A DNA stretch of 64,000 nt, from contig NZ_CP069526.1 of the NCBI RefSeq assembly GCF_016889705.1, positions 6,634,001 through 6,698,000 of the forward strand. Direction: 5' to 3'. Each line of letters opens with the position of its first letter. Position 1 is the stretch's first letter. Of the stretch, positions 1 to 8,060 are shown one piece after another. The DNA comes from Amycolatopsis sp. FDAARGOS 1241. GTDB lineage: Bacteria > Actinomycetota > Actinomycetes > Mycobacteriales > Pseudonocardiaceae. Position numbers and translations under genes: made by a program. Below the pieces are notes generated by a model that saw nothing but the letters and a program-made list of their open reading frames with translations, was not told where the DNA came from and ran no database searches.

Positions 1-278
1 GCGCGCTGTCTCGGCGTGCCGAGCGCTTCGACGGGCAGCACACCCAGCGCCAGCACCGCATACACCGGCCCGGCGGCGGCCGCGCGGCCCACCTCCGTCA
101 GCACTGCCGCGACCTCCGCCACGCCCAGCCCGTCACCCCGAAGTCCGAGGGCAGGGCGAGGGCGGGCAGGCCGGCGTCGGCCAGCGCGCCAGGTTCCACC
201 GGGATCCGCGGCGTTGCCCAGGACCCACGCGGTCAGCGCAGCGATCTCCATCTGCGTATCGTCTGGGGTGAAGTCCAC
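1..278 (-). CDS. acyl-CoA dehydrogenase, N-terminal part, cut by window start
   Basis: The reading frame starts at GTG (276-278) behind a strong GGAGGGAGGGAG ribosome site and stays open to the window edge. The start (VDFTPDDTQMEIAALTAWV) and a later stretch (GDGLGVAEVAAVLTEVGRA) look like the helical N-terminal domain of FadE-type acyl-CoA dehydrogenases, which oxidise acyl-CoA thioesters with FAD. Between them, the family-like stretch ALADAGLPALALPSDFG lies one frame over, so two compensating one-base shifts appear to have scrambled about 17 residues. Either this is a sequencing artefact or the gene is damaged. It diverges from the hydrolase at 430, with a KstR box between them, which suggests a role in steroid or branched-lipid catabolism. 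The family call is good; the exact substrate is unknown. Confidence 0.6.
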   Translation of the reverse strand, partial: MDFTPDDTQMEIAALTAWVLGNAADPGGTWRAGRRRPARPRPALGLRGDGLGVAEVAAVLTEVGRAAAAGPVYAVLALGVLPVEALGTPRQR

Positions 279-310
279 GCCGCTCCCTCCCTCCGGATCG
301 CCGGCAAAAA

Positions 311-324
311 TGGAACACGTTCTA
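311..324. promoter_or_regulatory. KstR-type operator in divergent promoter
   Basis: TGGAACACGTTCTA matches the published KstR consensus TNNAACNNGTTNNA at every fixed position. It sits between the divergent acyl-CoA dehydrogenase (start 278) and alpha/beta hydrolase (start 430), so one bound dimer could control both. A kstR gene lies in this window at 15106. Confidence 0.75.
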
Positions 325-429
325 GTTTCTCAGTCGGAAGGGACGGGCTCGGTAACCCTCGGATGCTTCGGCAACCGGGTACTCCAGAAGCGGAAGAGGC
401 CGTCGAACGAGAAGGAGCGCCGAGTCGAC

Positions 430-1398
430 GTGGGTGCGGAACAGGTTCTCAAAGACGCGCTGAGCGACCTCGGCTGGCAAGCCACCAGGCGGCTCGCGAC
501 GATCCCGTCCACCGCCGGCGTGCCGGACCCCGTGCCGCTCTCGCTGCCCGGGCGTGGCCAGACCGTGGTCGTCGACGTCGGGCCGCGCCAGGCGCCGGCG
601 ATCATCCTGCTGCACTCCGTGGCCTGCACCGGGCTGCTGACCTGGTACCCGGTGCTCGACCGGCTGGCCGAGCACTACCGCGTGGTCGTGTTCGACCAGC
701 GCTGGCACGGCCAGGGCATCCGCTCGCACGAGTTCTCGCTGCGGGACTGCGCCGGGGACGTCGTCGCGGTCGCCGACGCGCTCGGCATCGACCGCTTCCT
801 GATCGGGGGCTACTCGATGGGGGGCATGGTCGGCCAGCTCGTCGCCTACCACGAGCGCGACCGCGTGAGCGGGCTCGTGCTGTGCTCCACGGCGAGCTAC
901 TTCCGCCGCGGCATCCGCCAGAAGGTGGCGCTCGACCTGTTCGGGCGCACGCTGCAGATCATGCGGGACCAGGCCAAGATCGGCTTCGTGCCGGGCGAAC
1001 CGCGGCGTGAGCGCCTCGCGCGCCTGGAAGACCACCGCTGGGCGCTCGCCGAGTTCCGGTCCACGAGCCCGTGGGCCATCGCCGTCGCGCTCGACGAGAT
1101 CGGCCGGTTCGACTCCGCACCGTGGCTGCACACCCTGCGCCTGCCGACGTCCGTCGTCGTGACGAGCCGCGACGGGTTCATCGCGCCCGCGCACCAGCGA
1201 TCGCTGGCCCGGCGCATCGCGGACGCGGCGACCTACGAGATCCCCGCCGGCCACACGGCGTGCGTGCTCGCGGCGAACCAGTTCGTGCCCGCACTGATGG
1301 CGGCCACCACGTCGGTGCACGCGGCGATCGCCGACCAGGCAGCCGGCCGCAGGTGCGCCGAAGACGAAGGCGAAGGCGAAGAACCCGAGTCGGCGTAA
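430..1398 (+). CDS. alpha/beta hydrolase, putative KstR-regulated
   Basis: This 322-residue protein has the alpha/beta-hydrolase fold order: an oxyanion-region motif LLHSVACTG, the nucleophile elbow GYSMGG (Ser about 129), a late Asp in TSRDGF and a His in PAGHTACV. That makes a complete catalytic triad. It resembles enol-lactonase/esterase-like hydrolases of aromatic and steroid catabolism, but the substrate cannot be read from the sequence. The GTG at 430 is chosen because AAGGAG lies at 412-417; the open frame extends further upstream without a credible start. The upstream KstR box at 311-324 and the divergent acyl-CoA dehydrogenase place it in a probable steroid regulon (inference). The C-terminal 20 residues are Glu-rich. 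Confidence 0.75.
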   Translation: MGAEQVLKDALSDLGWQATRRLATIPSTAGVPDPVPLSLPGRGQTVVVDVGPRQAPAIILLHSVACTGLLTWYPVLDRLAEHYRVVVFDQRWHGQGIRSHEFSLRDCAGDVVAVADALGIDRFLIGGYSMGGMVGQLVAYHERDRVSGLVLCSTASYFRRGIRQKVALDLFGRTLQIMRDQAKIGFVPGEPRRERLARLEDHRWALAEFRSTSPWAIAVALDEIGRFDSAPWLHTLRLPTSVVVTSRDGFIAPAHQRSLARRIADAATYEIPAGHTACVLAANQFVPALMAATTSVHAAIADQAAGRRCAEDEGEGEEPESA

Positions 1399-1401
1399 GG
1401 G

Positions 1402-1956
1402 TCAGTAGGTCGAGACCAGGTCCGCCGGGCGGAGGTCGAGACGGTAGGGCACCTCGAGGCGCACCGTTTCCTCGCCGGTGGCCTCACCGTCGAGCACGTA
1501 CTCGCCACCGTCGAGGCGGTAGCACGACAGCGTCGGCTCGCCGGGTTCGATGACCCAGTAGTACGGACAACCTGCCGCGGCGAGCCGGGCGGGTTTGAGG
1601 TGGCGGTCGATGTAGCGGCTGGACGGGGAGACGACCTCCACGGCGAGCACGGGCACCCCGACCAGGGCCCGTTCGGTGAAGGTCTCGCGCCGGCCGACCA
1701 CCACGTCGGGGATCATCACGGTGAACTCGTCGAGCACCACGTCGACGGGTGCCGGGAGCACCTCGCAGTCCGCAGGACAAACCGGGGTGAGCGCCGCGAG
1801 CAGGCGCGCGACCACCCTCTGGTGCAGCGGGCGCGGGGACGGGCTCACCAGAAGCGTCCCGTCCACCAATTCGTACCGACGGCGTTCATCCGAGATCGTC
1901 TCCAGGTCCCGACGGGTGAGACGGTCGCCGTGCGCGAACATCGGGACTGTCATCAT
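1402..1956 (-). CDS. Uma2 family (DUF820) putative endonuclease
   Basis: This 184-residue protein shows the Uma2/DUF820 pattern. An N-terminal RRYELVDGTL is followed by SPSPRPLHQRVVARL, then the PD-(D/E)XK-like core MIPDVVVG and LAVEVVSPSSRYIDRHLKPA, then GCPYYWVIEP. The Asp, Glu and Lys of the restriction-nuclease fold are all present, so it may be active. The family is common in multiple copies in actinobacteria and cyanobacteria, and its biological role is unsettled; some members are suggested to act on mobile DNA. Its stop lies 3 bp from the stop of the convergent hydrolase. The two Met codons at the start follow AAGG with good spacing. It appears to be a single-gene unit. Confidence 0.8.
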   Translation of the reverse strand: MMTVPMFAHGDRLTRRDLETISDERRRYELVDGTLLVSPSPRPLHQRVVARLLAALTPVCPADCEVLPAPVDVVLDEFTVMIPDVVVGRRETFTERALVGVPVLAVEVVSPSSRYIDRHLKPARLAAAGCPYYWVIEPGEPTLSCYRLDGGEYVLDGEATGEETVRLEVPYRLDLRPADLVSTY

Positions 1957-2223
1957 GCTGCCTTCGGGACGGGCCGACCGGAAAACGACTACGCAAGCGT
2001 AGACGTGTACAGGCCGCAGCGCGAACCCGCCCGCGACGCGTCGCGGACCCGGGCGGCCTATTCGCCCGAACGTCCGCTCATGTTCGCCGTCACGATGCGT
2101 GACGAAAATGCGGCGAAACAGACCCGGTCAGCCCAGGAGAACGCTCGGTAACGGGGCCGTTCGAGTTAGGTTGGCGAATTATCGAAATGGACATTCAGGG
2201 GGAGGTAATACGACACCGCAAGA
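1957..2223. other. intergenic stretch, no gene seen
   Basis: This is the upstream region of the Uma2 gene, noticeably more AT-rich towards 2160-2220. It contains an isolated ribosome-site-like GGGGGAGG at about 2199-2206 with no canonical start codon at the right distance. I see no convincing protein, RNA gene or terminator. Confidence 0.4.
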
Positions 2224-2358
2224 TTACCAGTTGTACTTCTGAGCTGGAGTAACCACTTCGGCGACTCGCCCGGTCGAAGTCCCCTCCGGGCGCTCCAGCA
2301 CGATATCATTGCGTGACCGAACGGGACAGGGAACCCCGCTTAAGGTGAACTTCACCAT
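2224..2358 (-). CDS. possible small protein, 44 residues
   Basis: A short frame runs from ATG (2356-2358) to TAA and would encode 44 residues ending in TPAQKYNW. It is basic in its first half, with a single Cys. Third-position GC is clearly lower than in the neighbouring genes, and the ribosome site is weak, so it may not be real. In its favour are a clean ATG, a TAA stop and a position divergent from the TIGR04141-family gene at 2454, where a small partner gene could sit. I do not recognise a family. An alternative is that this AT-richer tract is only the promoter region of its neighbour. Confidence 0.25.
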   Translation of the reverse strand: MVKFTLSGVPCPVRSRNDIVLERPEGTSTGRVAEVVTPAQKYNW

Positions 2359-2453
2359 TCCGCACCACGTTCGCTCTCCGTGATTAACCGAGCCGACGCG
2401 AAAAAAGGGCATTCTGGTCGGACGTTCGCACTTTTCCGTTCCCGGTGGTGGTC

Positions 2454-4127
2454 ATGCCTGCCCCGTCCGCACCCAGCCGGCCCGTCTCCCTCTTCCGCCT
2501 CGACCGCACCGGCGCCGAGCCCGACCTGCTCGTGGCGCTCAAACCCGGACAGGTCAGCACCGACACGACGGTCGACCTCTCGGGCACCCGCGCGCGGCTC
2601 GTCGCGGGCGCGTTCCACACCGAGCAACCGCAGTGGCTCCCGCACGCGAGTGCCTTGACGGCCAACGATCTCGCGCTGTCGTCGACGCTGCCGTTCGCCG
2701 TGCTGCTCGTGCCGCGTCCACCGTGGACATACGCGGTGTCGTGGGGCGCCGGGCACCTGGTGCTCAACGACGAGTACGTGGAACAGGGTTTCGGACTGCT
2801 GTTCGGGATCCGCCGGCTCGACCCGTACGACCTGGGCCTGGTGGCGAGCGCCGCGCTCGACGTGTCGGCGCGCGCCACGCAGATCTCGATCCCCGGCGGC
2901 GGCGAGCTTTCCGCGTTCCGCCTCGAACCCTACGGCGACCTCGTGAACCGGCTCGCGGGCTCGGCGGACCTGGGCGATCTCACGTACGGACGCGTGACGG
3001 GCAAGCGCTACCGGATCCGCGTCGGCAACTCCCTGTGGGCGCCGCTCGCGAAGGATCCGCAGGCGTTCCTCGCGGACCTCGACGCCGTCGGCGCGGTGGT
3101 CGACGAACCGGACGCCGATTCGGCCCTGCGGTTCATCGCGCAGACGCGCCCGCTCGACCGCCACCACCGGCTGGTGCCGGCGCTCGAAGGGCGGCTCGCC
3201 GATGCGCTCGGCGGCGACACCGAGGCAACTTTGGGCCTCGCGTGGCCCGCCACCACCGTCGAACAGGCGGAGAACGCCGGTTCGTTCCGCATCACCGGGC
3301 TGGGCCCCGGCGGCCCGCTGCACGTGGAGCCGCGGCTGGAGCTCGACCACCTGACCGGCCGACTCGCGCAGCTGCCCGCCGACAAGCGGGTGAAGGCCCT
3401 GCGCGCCGGTCGCGTGGTCACCTGCGCCGACGAGGCCGGCGAGGAGGAGACCGGCTCGCCCGTGCAGGTCGCGCGCTGGCTCGTGTTCGAGACGACGATC
3501 GGCCACACCCGCTACGTGTTCCACCAGGGCCGCTGGTACCGCATCGGCGAGACGTACGTGGAGCAGATGCGCGCGCAGGTCGCGAACCTGTTGTCCCGCA
3601 AGTACGCGTGGCCAGAGCTCACGTGGAAACCCACCGGCGACCCCGACGACGAGCACCGCTACTGCCGCCAGGTCGCCACCCTCGACGGCTACGTCTGCCT
3701 CGACCGCGACACGGCGAGCACCCCGCTGCACCCGCGCTTCGAGCTGTGCGATCTGCTGGGCCCGCGCGACGAGCTGATCCACGTGAAGTGGCTCGGCCGG
3801 GCCACCGCCGCCAGCCACCTGTACACGCAGACGCTCGTGTCCGCCGAAGCTCTGCACGACGAACCGCAAGCGCTGGCCCAGCTGGCCGACAAGGTGTCCA
3901 CTCTGGACAGTGGCCGAGTGCTCACCGGGGCGCCGGACACCGTCGTACTGGCCGCGGCGGGACGCGCCTGGAACGTCGACGAACTGTTCACGCTGTCGCA
4001 AGTCGCGTTGCTGCGCCTCGACCGTGCCGTTCGCGGCCTCCAGGCAACGCTGAAGTTCGCCGACATCCCGTACGTGGCCAAGAAGAAGACCCAGGCGCGA
4101 CCGGCGAAACGGCCGCGCAAGACCTAG
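2454..4127 (+). CDS. TIGR04141/DUF6119 sporadically distributed protein
   Basis: This protein of about 557 residues resembles the TIGR04141 (DUF6119) family. Typical landmarks are WGAGHLVLNDEYVEQGFGLLFG near residue 100, then RRLDP, a segment IPGGGELSAFRLEPYGDLVNR, and the C-terminal half with YVFHQGRWYRI and LTWKPTGDPDDEHRYC. The family is patchily distributed and often sits among restriction or other defence genes, but its biochemical activity is not established, so I assign no function. Here it stands alone between a Uma2 nuclease and a lipid gene. The start is uncertain: the ATG at 2454 or in-frame GTGs at 2445 and 2448, all with a weak ribosome site. Its stop shares the palindrome CTAG with the stop of the convergent gene. 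The C-terminus is very basic (KKKTQARPAKRPRKT). Confidence 0.7.
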   Translation: MPAPSAPSRPVSLFRLDRTGAEPDLLVALKPGQVSTDTTVDLSGTRARLVAGAFHTEQPQWLPHASALTANDLALSSTLPFAVLLVPRPPWTYAVSWGAGHLVLNDEYVEQGFGLLFGIRRLDPYDLGLVASAALDVSARATQISIPGGGELSAFRLEPYGDLVNRLAGSADLGDLTYGRVTGKRYRIRVGNSLWAPLAKDPQAFLADLDAVGAVVDEPDADSALRFIAQTRPLDRHHRLVPALEGRLADALGGDTEATLGLAWPATTVEQAENAGSFRITGLGPGGPLHVEPRLELDHLTGRLAQLPADKRVKALRAGRVVTCADEAGEEETGSPVQVARWLVFETTIGHTRYVFHQGRWYRIGETYVEQMRAQVANLLSRKYAWPELTWKPTGDPDDEHRYCRQVATLDGYVCLDRDTASTPLHPRFELCDLLGPRDELIHVKWLGRATAASHLYTQTLVSAEALHDEPQALAQLADKVSTLDSGRVLTGAPDTVVLAAAGRAWNVDELFTLSQVALLRLDRAVRGLQATLKFADIPYVAKKKTQARPAKRPRKT

Positions 4128-5518
4128 GCGGGCATCGCCTTCAGCAGTTCGGTCATCGCTTCCGGCAGCGAGTCCGCGAGCGGCCACAGGTCCTTCACGA
4201 GTTCCTTGGCGCCCAGCAGTCCGACGCCGACCTTGCCGTGGTAGGAGAAGACCGTGATGTTGAGCCCGGCGCCGTGGAAGACCGGGCCCAGGGGGTACAG
4301 GCCCTTGACACGCGCGCCGAGCAGGTAGAGCGGCACCTGCGGGCCGGGCACGTTGGAGATGATCAGGTTGTGCACGACCGGGTGGCGCTCGGCCAGCCGC
4401 AGCGCCGAGTACGCGCGCACGCCGAGGCCGAAGGCCGTCGCCGGGGAGAACTGGGCCCAATCGGCGAGCATGTCGGCGTCGATGTCGTAGTGGTGGTCCT
4501 TGGACAGGCGGTTGGCCTCGGCCAGGAAGAACACGCGGGCGGCAGGGTCTTGCAGGTGCGTGGGCAGCGACGCGAAGAACGCCGACACCTTGTTGCTGCC
4601 CTGGTCGCGTTCGGTGCGCTCGTGCACGGACACCGGCACCGTCGCCACCAGCGGGTCTTCCGGCAGCTCGCCGCGGCCGAGCAGGAACTGCCGCAGGGCG
4701 CCGGAGACGAGGGCCAGCACCACGTCGTTCACGGTGACCCCGAAGGCGTTCTTGACGCGCTTGACGTCCGCGAGGTCGACCTGCGCATACGCGACCGAAC
4801 GGTGCCCGGTGATGGTGCCGTTGAGCGACGTGCGCGGCGCGGTGAACGGCACCGGCATCCCTTTGCCGCGCACCGCTTTGCCCAGCCAGCGCGGCACGAG
4901 CTCCACCAGCTCGGGCAGCAAGCGCGCGAGCTCGAACGGACGTTGCGAAAGGCCGAGCAGGCTTTCGCGGAGGATCTCGACGCGCGTGGGCAGGCCGCTG
5001 TTGCGCCGTTGGTCCAGCGGAATCTCGGGCAACGGCGCGTCGGGCTCGAGGCCGGCGAGGTGGGTGATCAAGCTGGCGCCGCCGACCCCGTCGATGCTCG
5101 CGTGGTGCATCTTGATGAGCACCGCGATGCCACCGCCCCGCAGGCCTTCGATCACGTAGAACTGCCACAGCGGGTGCGAGCGGTCGAGCCGCTGGCCCGC
5201 GATGTGGGCGCACAGCTCGGCGAGTTCGCGATCGTCACCCGGCGTTGGCACGCCGATGCGGTGCACGTGGTTGTCGAGGTCGAAGTCCTCGTCCTCGACC
5301 CACACGGGGTGGCTGAGATTCCAGAGTGGATTGTGCAGTTTGCGGCGGAATTCCGGGATCAGCGCGACGCGTTCCGCGAGGCGGCGCTTGAGCTCGGCGA
5401 ACGAGTAGCCGCCGGGGATCGTGGAACCGTCGAGCGTGAGCAGGCCGCAGACGTGCAAGACCTGCGCCGGGGTCTCCAGGTAGAGGAAACTCGCGTCCAG
5501 CCCGCTCAGTCGCTGCAT
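4124..5518 (-). CDS. wax ester synthase / diacylglycerol acyltransferase (WS/DGAT)
   Basis: The 464-residue protein begins MQRLSGLDASFLYLETP, the usual WS/DGAT start, and carries the condensing motif HHASIDGVG (HHxxxDG, the catalytic His pair) near residues 139-147. A later NVPGPQVPLYLLGA segment is also conserved. These enzymes transfer acyl groups from acyl-CoA to diacylglycerol or fatty alcohols, making storage triacylglycerol or wax esters at the membrane. The next upstream gene, divergent, is a LipC-like esterase; Mycobacterium tuberculosis has the same neighbours (lipC, Rv0220, next to an acyltransferase, Rv0221), which supports lipid-storage turnover. The ATG at 5518 matches the family N-terminus exactly. 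Its TAG stop overlaps that of the gene at 2454. Confidence 0.9.
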   Translation of the reverse strand: MQRLSGLDASFLYLETPAQVLHVCGLLTLDGSTIPGGYSFAELKRRLAERVALIPEFRRKLHNPLWNLSHPVWVEDEDFDLDNHVHRIGVPTPGDDRELAELCAHIAGQRLDRSHPLWQFYVIEGLRGGGIAVLIKMHHASIDGVGGASLITHLAGLEPDAPLPEIPLDQRRNSGLPTRVEILRESLLGLSQRPFELARLLPELVELVPRWLGKAVRGKGMPVPFTAPRTSLNGTITGHRSVAYAQVDLADVKRVKNAFGVTVNDVVLALVSGALRQFLLGRGELPEDPLVATVPVSVHERTERDQGSNKVSAFFASLPTHLQDPAARVFFLAEANRLSKDHHYDIDADMLADWAQFSPATAFGLGVRAYSALRLAERHPVVHNLIISNVPGPQVPLYLLGARVKGLYPLGPVFHGAGLNITVFSYHGKVGVGLLGAKELVKDLWPLADSLPEAMTELLKAMPA

Positions 5519-5576
5519 GCCGCCAGCGTAGGCCAGAACCGGCGCCCCGGCGGTGCCTGGCGGTAGCATCGAGCAG

Positions 5577-6824
5577 GTGAAACCCGCCTTCCCGACCCGG
5601 CGGGCAGTGCAGCTCGGGCTCACCGCCGTCGCGCTGCGCCCGCCACGCCACCGTTTTTCGTCGATCCCCGTGTTCTTCGCCGCGTGGCTCACCGACGAGC
5701 TGGCCCCGCAGCTGCTCGCGCTCGCCGCGGCCGACACGGTGCAGCACGTCGCGCGCCACCGCCTGCGATCACGCAGCACTAAGACCGGGCTCGCGCTGGC
5801 CGCGCTGTCGGCCGCCGGGCTGGGTTCACTGATCTCGACGGCGCAGAAGGCGCGCGGCGAGGTCGAGTCGGCGCTGACCGAGGCACTCGGCCCGGAGTAC
5901 TCGCAGCGGCTGGCGCACCCGCCGAGCCCGAAGGACCTGGCGACGCCGTGGGGCCAGCTGGCGCTGCCCTTCCGCACGCGCGACCCGGAGGTGGTGCGCG
6001 AGCGGAACATCCCGTACGCCGTGGGCGGCAAGCGGTTCCTGCTCGACGTCTTCCGGCCCGCGAAACCGGTGACCGGCGCGCCGGTGCTGCTGCAGATCCA
6101 CGGTGGCGCGTGGACGATCGGCACCAAGGACCAGCAGGGCCAGCCCCTCATGCGCCACCTCGCCCGCCGCGGCTGGGTGTGCGTCGCCATCAACTACCCG
6201 CTGGCGCCCGCGAACCGCTGGCCCGCGCACGTCGTCGCGGCGAAGCGCGCGCTGGCGTGGATCCGCGAGCACATCGCCTCCTACGGCGGCGACCCGGGGT
6301 TCGTCGCGGTGACCGGCGGCTCGGCGGGTGGGCACCTCGCCGCCCTGCTCGCGCTGAGCCAGAACGACCCGGCGCTGCAGCCGGGCTTCGGCGAGGCGGA
6401 CACGAGCGTGCAAGCCTGTGTGCCGCACTACGGCGTGTACGACATCGCCGCCACCAGCGGCGCGGAGGAGAGCCGGTACCGGCTGGAAAGCCTGCTGGCC
6501 CGCCGCGTCTTCTCCCCCGACCGGGACCCGGTGCGGTTCCTCGACGACTACCTCGCCGCGTCGCCGCTGGACCGCGTCTCCGGCGACGCTCCGCCGTTCT
6601 TCGTCATCCACGGCCGCAACGATTCGCTGGTGCCGGTCGGGGAAGCACGCGAATTCGTGCAGCGGCTGCGCGCGGTGTCGAAGCAGCCCGTCGCGTACGC
6701 GGAACTCGCCGGCGCGCAGCACGCGTTCGATGTGTTCCCGTCGATCCGCAGCGCCCACGTGGTCCGGGGTGTGGAGCGGTTCCTCGACCACACCTACCGC
6801 ACGTGGGCCGCCGCGGATCGGTGA
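5577..6824 (+). CDS. LipC-like alpha/beta hydrolase (HSL family esterase/lipase)
   Basis: About 415 residues. The C-terminal catalytic domain carries the hormone-sensitive-lipase oxyanion motif IHGGAW, the nucleophile GGSAGG, the Asp in VIHGRNDSLVP and the His in AGAQHAFD. It also has the family stretches RRGWVCVAINYPLAP and WIREHIASYGGDPGFVAV. A 150-residue N-terminal region with two hydrophobic stretches precedes the domain, as in mycobacterial LipC. It probably hydrolyses acylglycerols or phospholipids at the envelope. It diverges from the WS/DGAT gene with a gap of about 60 bp, so the two may be co-regulated. The start is uncertain: GTG at 5577 or the in-frame GTG at 5553; neither has a strong ribosome site. 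Confidence 0.8.
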   Translation: MKPAFPTRRAVQLGLTAVALRPPRHRFSSIPVFFAAWLTDELAPQLLALAAADTVQHVARHRLRSRSTKTGLALAALSAAGLGSLISTAQKARGEVESALTEALGPEYSQRLAHPPSPKDLATPWGQLALPFRTRDPEVVRERNIPYAVGGKRFLLDVFRPAKPVTGAPVLLQIHGGAWTIGTKDQQGQPLMRHLARRGWVCVAINYPLAPANRWPAHVVAAKRALAWIREHIASYGGDPGFVAVTGGSAGGHLAALLALSQNDPALQPGFGEADTSVQACVPHYGVYDIAATSGAEESRYRLESLLARRVFSPDRDPVRFLDDYLAASPLDRVSGDAPPFFVIHGRNDSLVPVGEAREFVQRLRAVSKQPVAYAELAGAQHAFDVFPSIRSAHVVRGVERFLDHTYRTWAAADR

Positions 6825-6825
6825 C

Positions 6826-8046
6826 TCAGGGCTCCAGCGGCGCGTCGGGATCGGCCAGGCGGTCTGCGTCGATCGGGCCTTCCGCGCGGATCAGGGCCTT
6901 GAGCTGCTCGCCGACGTCCCAGACGTTCACGTTCATGCCCGCCAGCACGCGGCCGCCGAGGAGCCAGAACGCGATGAATTCCCGGGCTTCGACGTCGCCG
7001 CGGAACACGACGCGATCGTAGCCACCCGGGATCACGTGGCCGTGGTACTCCATGCCCAGGTCGTACTGGTCGGTGAAGAAGTACGGCAGCTCGTCGTACG
7101 TCGCGTCCTGGCCGGCCATGACGGCGGCCGCGACGGCGGGCTGGTTGAGGGCGTTGGCCCAGTGCTCCACGCGCAGGTGCTCGCCGAACAGCGGGTGCAG
7201 CGCGGACGCGACGTCGCCGGCCGCGAAGACGTCGGGGTCGGAGGACCGCAGCGAAGCGTCCACCACCACGCCGTTGTCGACGGCCAGCCCCGCTGCCTGC
7301 GCAAGGCCCACGTTGGGCGCGGCACCGACGGCGACCAGCACCGCGTCGGCCCGGACCACCGTGCCGTCGTCCAGGCGGACGCCGGTGGCCTTGCCGCCCT
7401 CGGTGGTGATCTCGTCGACCGTCACGCCCAGCCGCAGGTCCACGCCGCGGGCGCGGTGCAGGTCGGCGAAGACGGTGGCGACTTCGCGACCGAGCACGTT
7501 CAGCAGCGGCAGGTCGGCCACCTCGAGCACGGTCACCTCGGCACCGGCTTCACGCGCGGCCGCGGCGACCTCCAGGCCGATCCAGCCGGCGCCGATCACG
7601 GCCAGGCGCGAGCCGGCCGTCAGCGTCTCCTTCAGCCGGACCGAGTCGGCGAGGCGGCGCAGGTAGTGCACGCCCTGGGCGTCGGACCCCGGGATCGGCA
7701 GGCGGCGCGGGCTCGACCCGGTGGCCAACAGCAGCTTGTCGTAGCCCACCGTCTCACCGCCGTCGAGGCGCACGAGCTTCCCGGCCCGGTCGAGCTCGGT
7801 CGCCGTCACGCCGAGCCGCAGGTCGACGTCGTGCTCGGCGTACCAGCCCGGGTCGTGGACGAACACGCTGTCACGCTCGGCCTTGCCGGCGAGGAACTCC
7901 TTGGACAACGGCGGCCGCTCGTAGGGGCGGTCGGGTTCGTCGCCGATGAGCGTCACGCGCCCGGCGAATCCGCCTCCGCGCAGCGCCTCCGCGGCCTTGG
8001 CGCCGGCCAGGCCCGCGCCGACGATGACAAAACCCTGCTCTGGCAA
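6826..8046 (-). CDS. NAD(P)H-dependent FAD oxidoreductase, ferredoxin-reductase type
   Basis: This protein of about 406 residues belongs to the pyridine-nucleotide disulfide oxidoreductase superfamily. It has an N-terminal FAD dinucleotide motif VGAGLAGAKAAE, the stretch YERPPLSKEFLAGK typical of ferredoxin/rubredoxin reductases, an NAD(P)H motif VIGAGWIGLEVAA and the FAD-contacting FAAGDVASA. Such enzymes pass electrons from NAD(P)H to a ferredoxin that serves cytochrome P450s or dioxygenases; no partner lies next to it. I prefer the TTG at 8046 because GGAGG sits 8 bases upstream; a GTG at 8055 is also in frame. Only 14 bp separate it from folE upstream on the same strand, so the two may be co-transcribed. 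The C-terminal reductase domain is complete. Confidence 0.85.
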   Translation of the reverse strand: MPEQGFVIVGAGLAGAKAAEALRGGGFAGRVTLIGDEPDRPYERPPLSKEFLAGKAERDSVFVHDPGWYAEHDVDLRLGVTATELDRAGKLVRLDGGETVGYDKLLLATGSSPRRLPIPGSDAQGVHYLRRLADSVRLKETLTAGSRLAVIGAGWIGLEVAAAAREAGAEVTVLEVADLPLLNVLGREVATVFADLHRARGVDLRLGVTVDEITTEGGKATGVRLDDGTVVRADAVLVAVGAAPNVGLAQAAGLAVDNGVVVDASLRSSDPDVFAAGDVASALHPLFGEHLRVEHWANALNQPAVAAAVMAGQDATYDELPYFFTDQYDLGMEYHGHVIPGGYDRVVFRGDVEAREFIAFWLLGGRVLAGMNVNVWDVGEQLKALIRAEGPIDADRLADPDAPLEP

Positions 8047-8060
8047 GGGGAACACCTCCG

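Noticed and set aside
2352..5213. 953-residue minus-strand frame
   Set aside because: Arg/Ala-rich shadow of the genes at 2454 and 4124 in other frames, with no family-like sequence.
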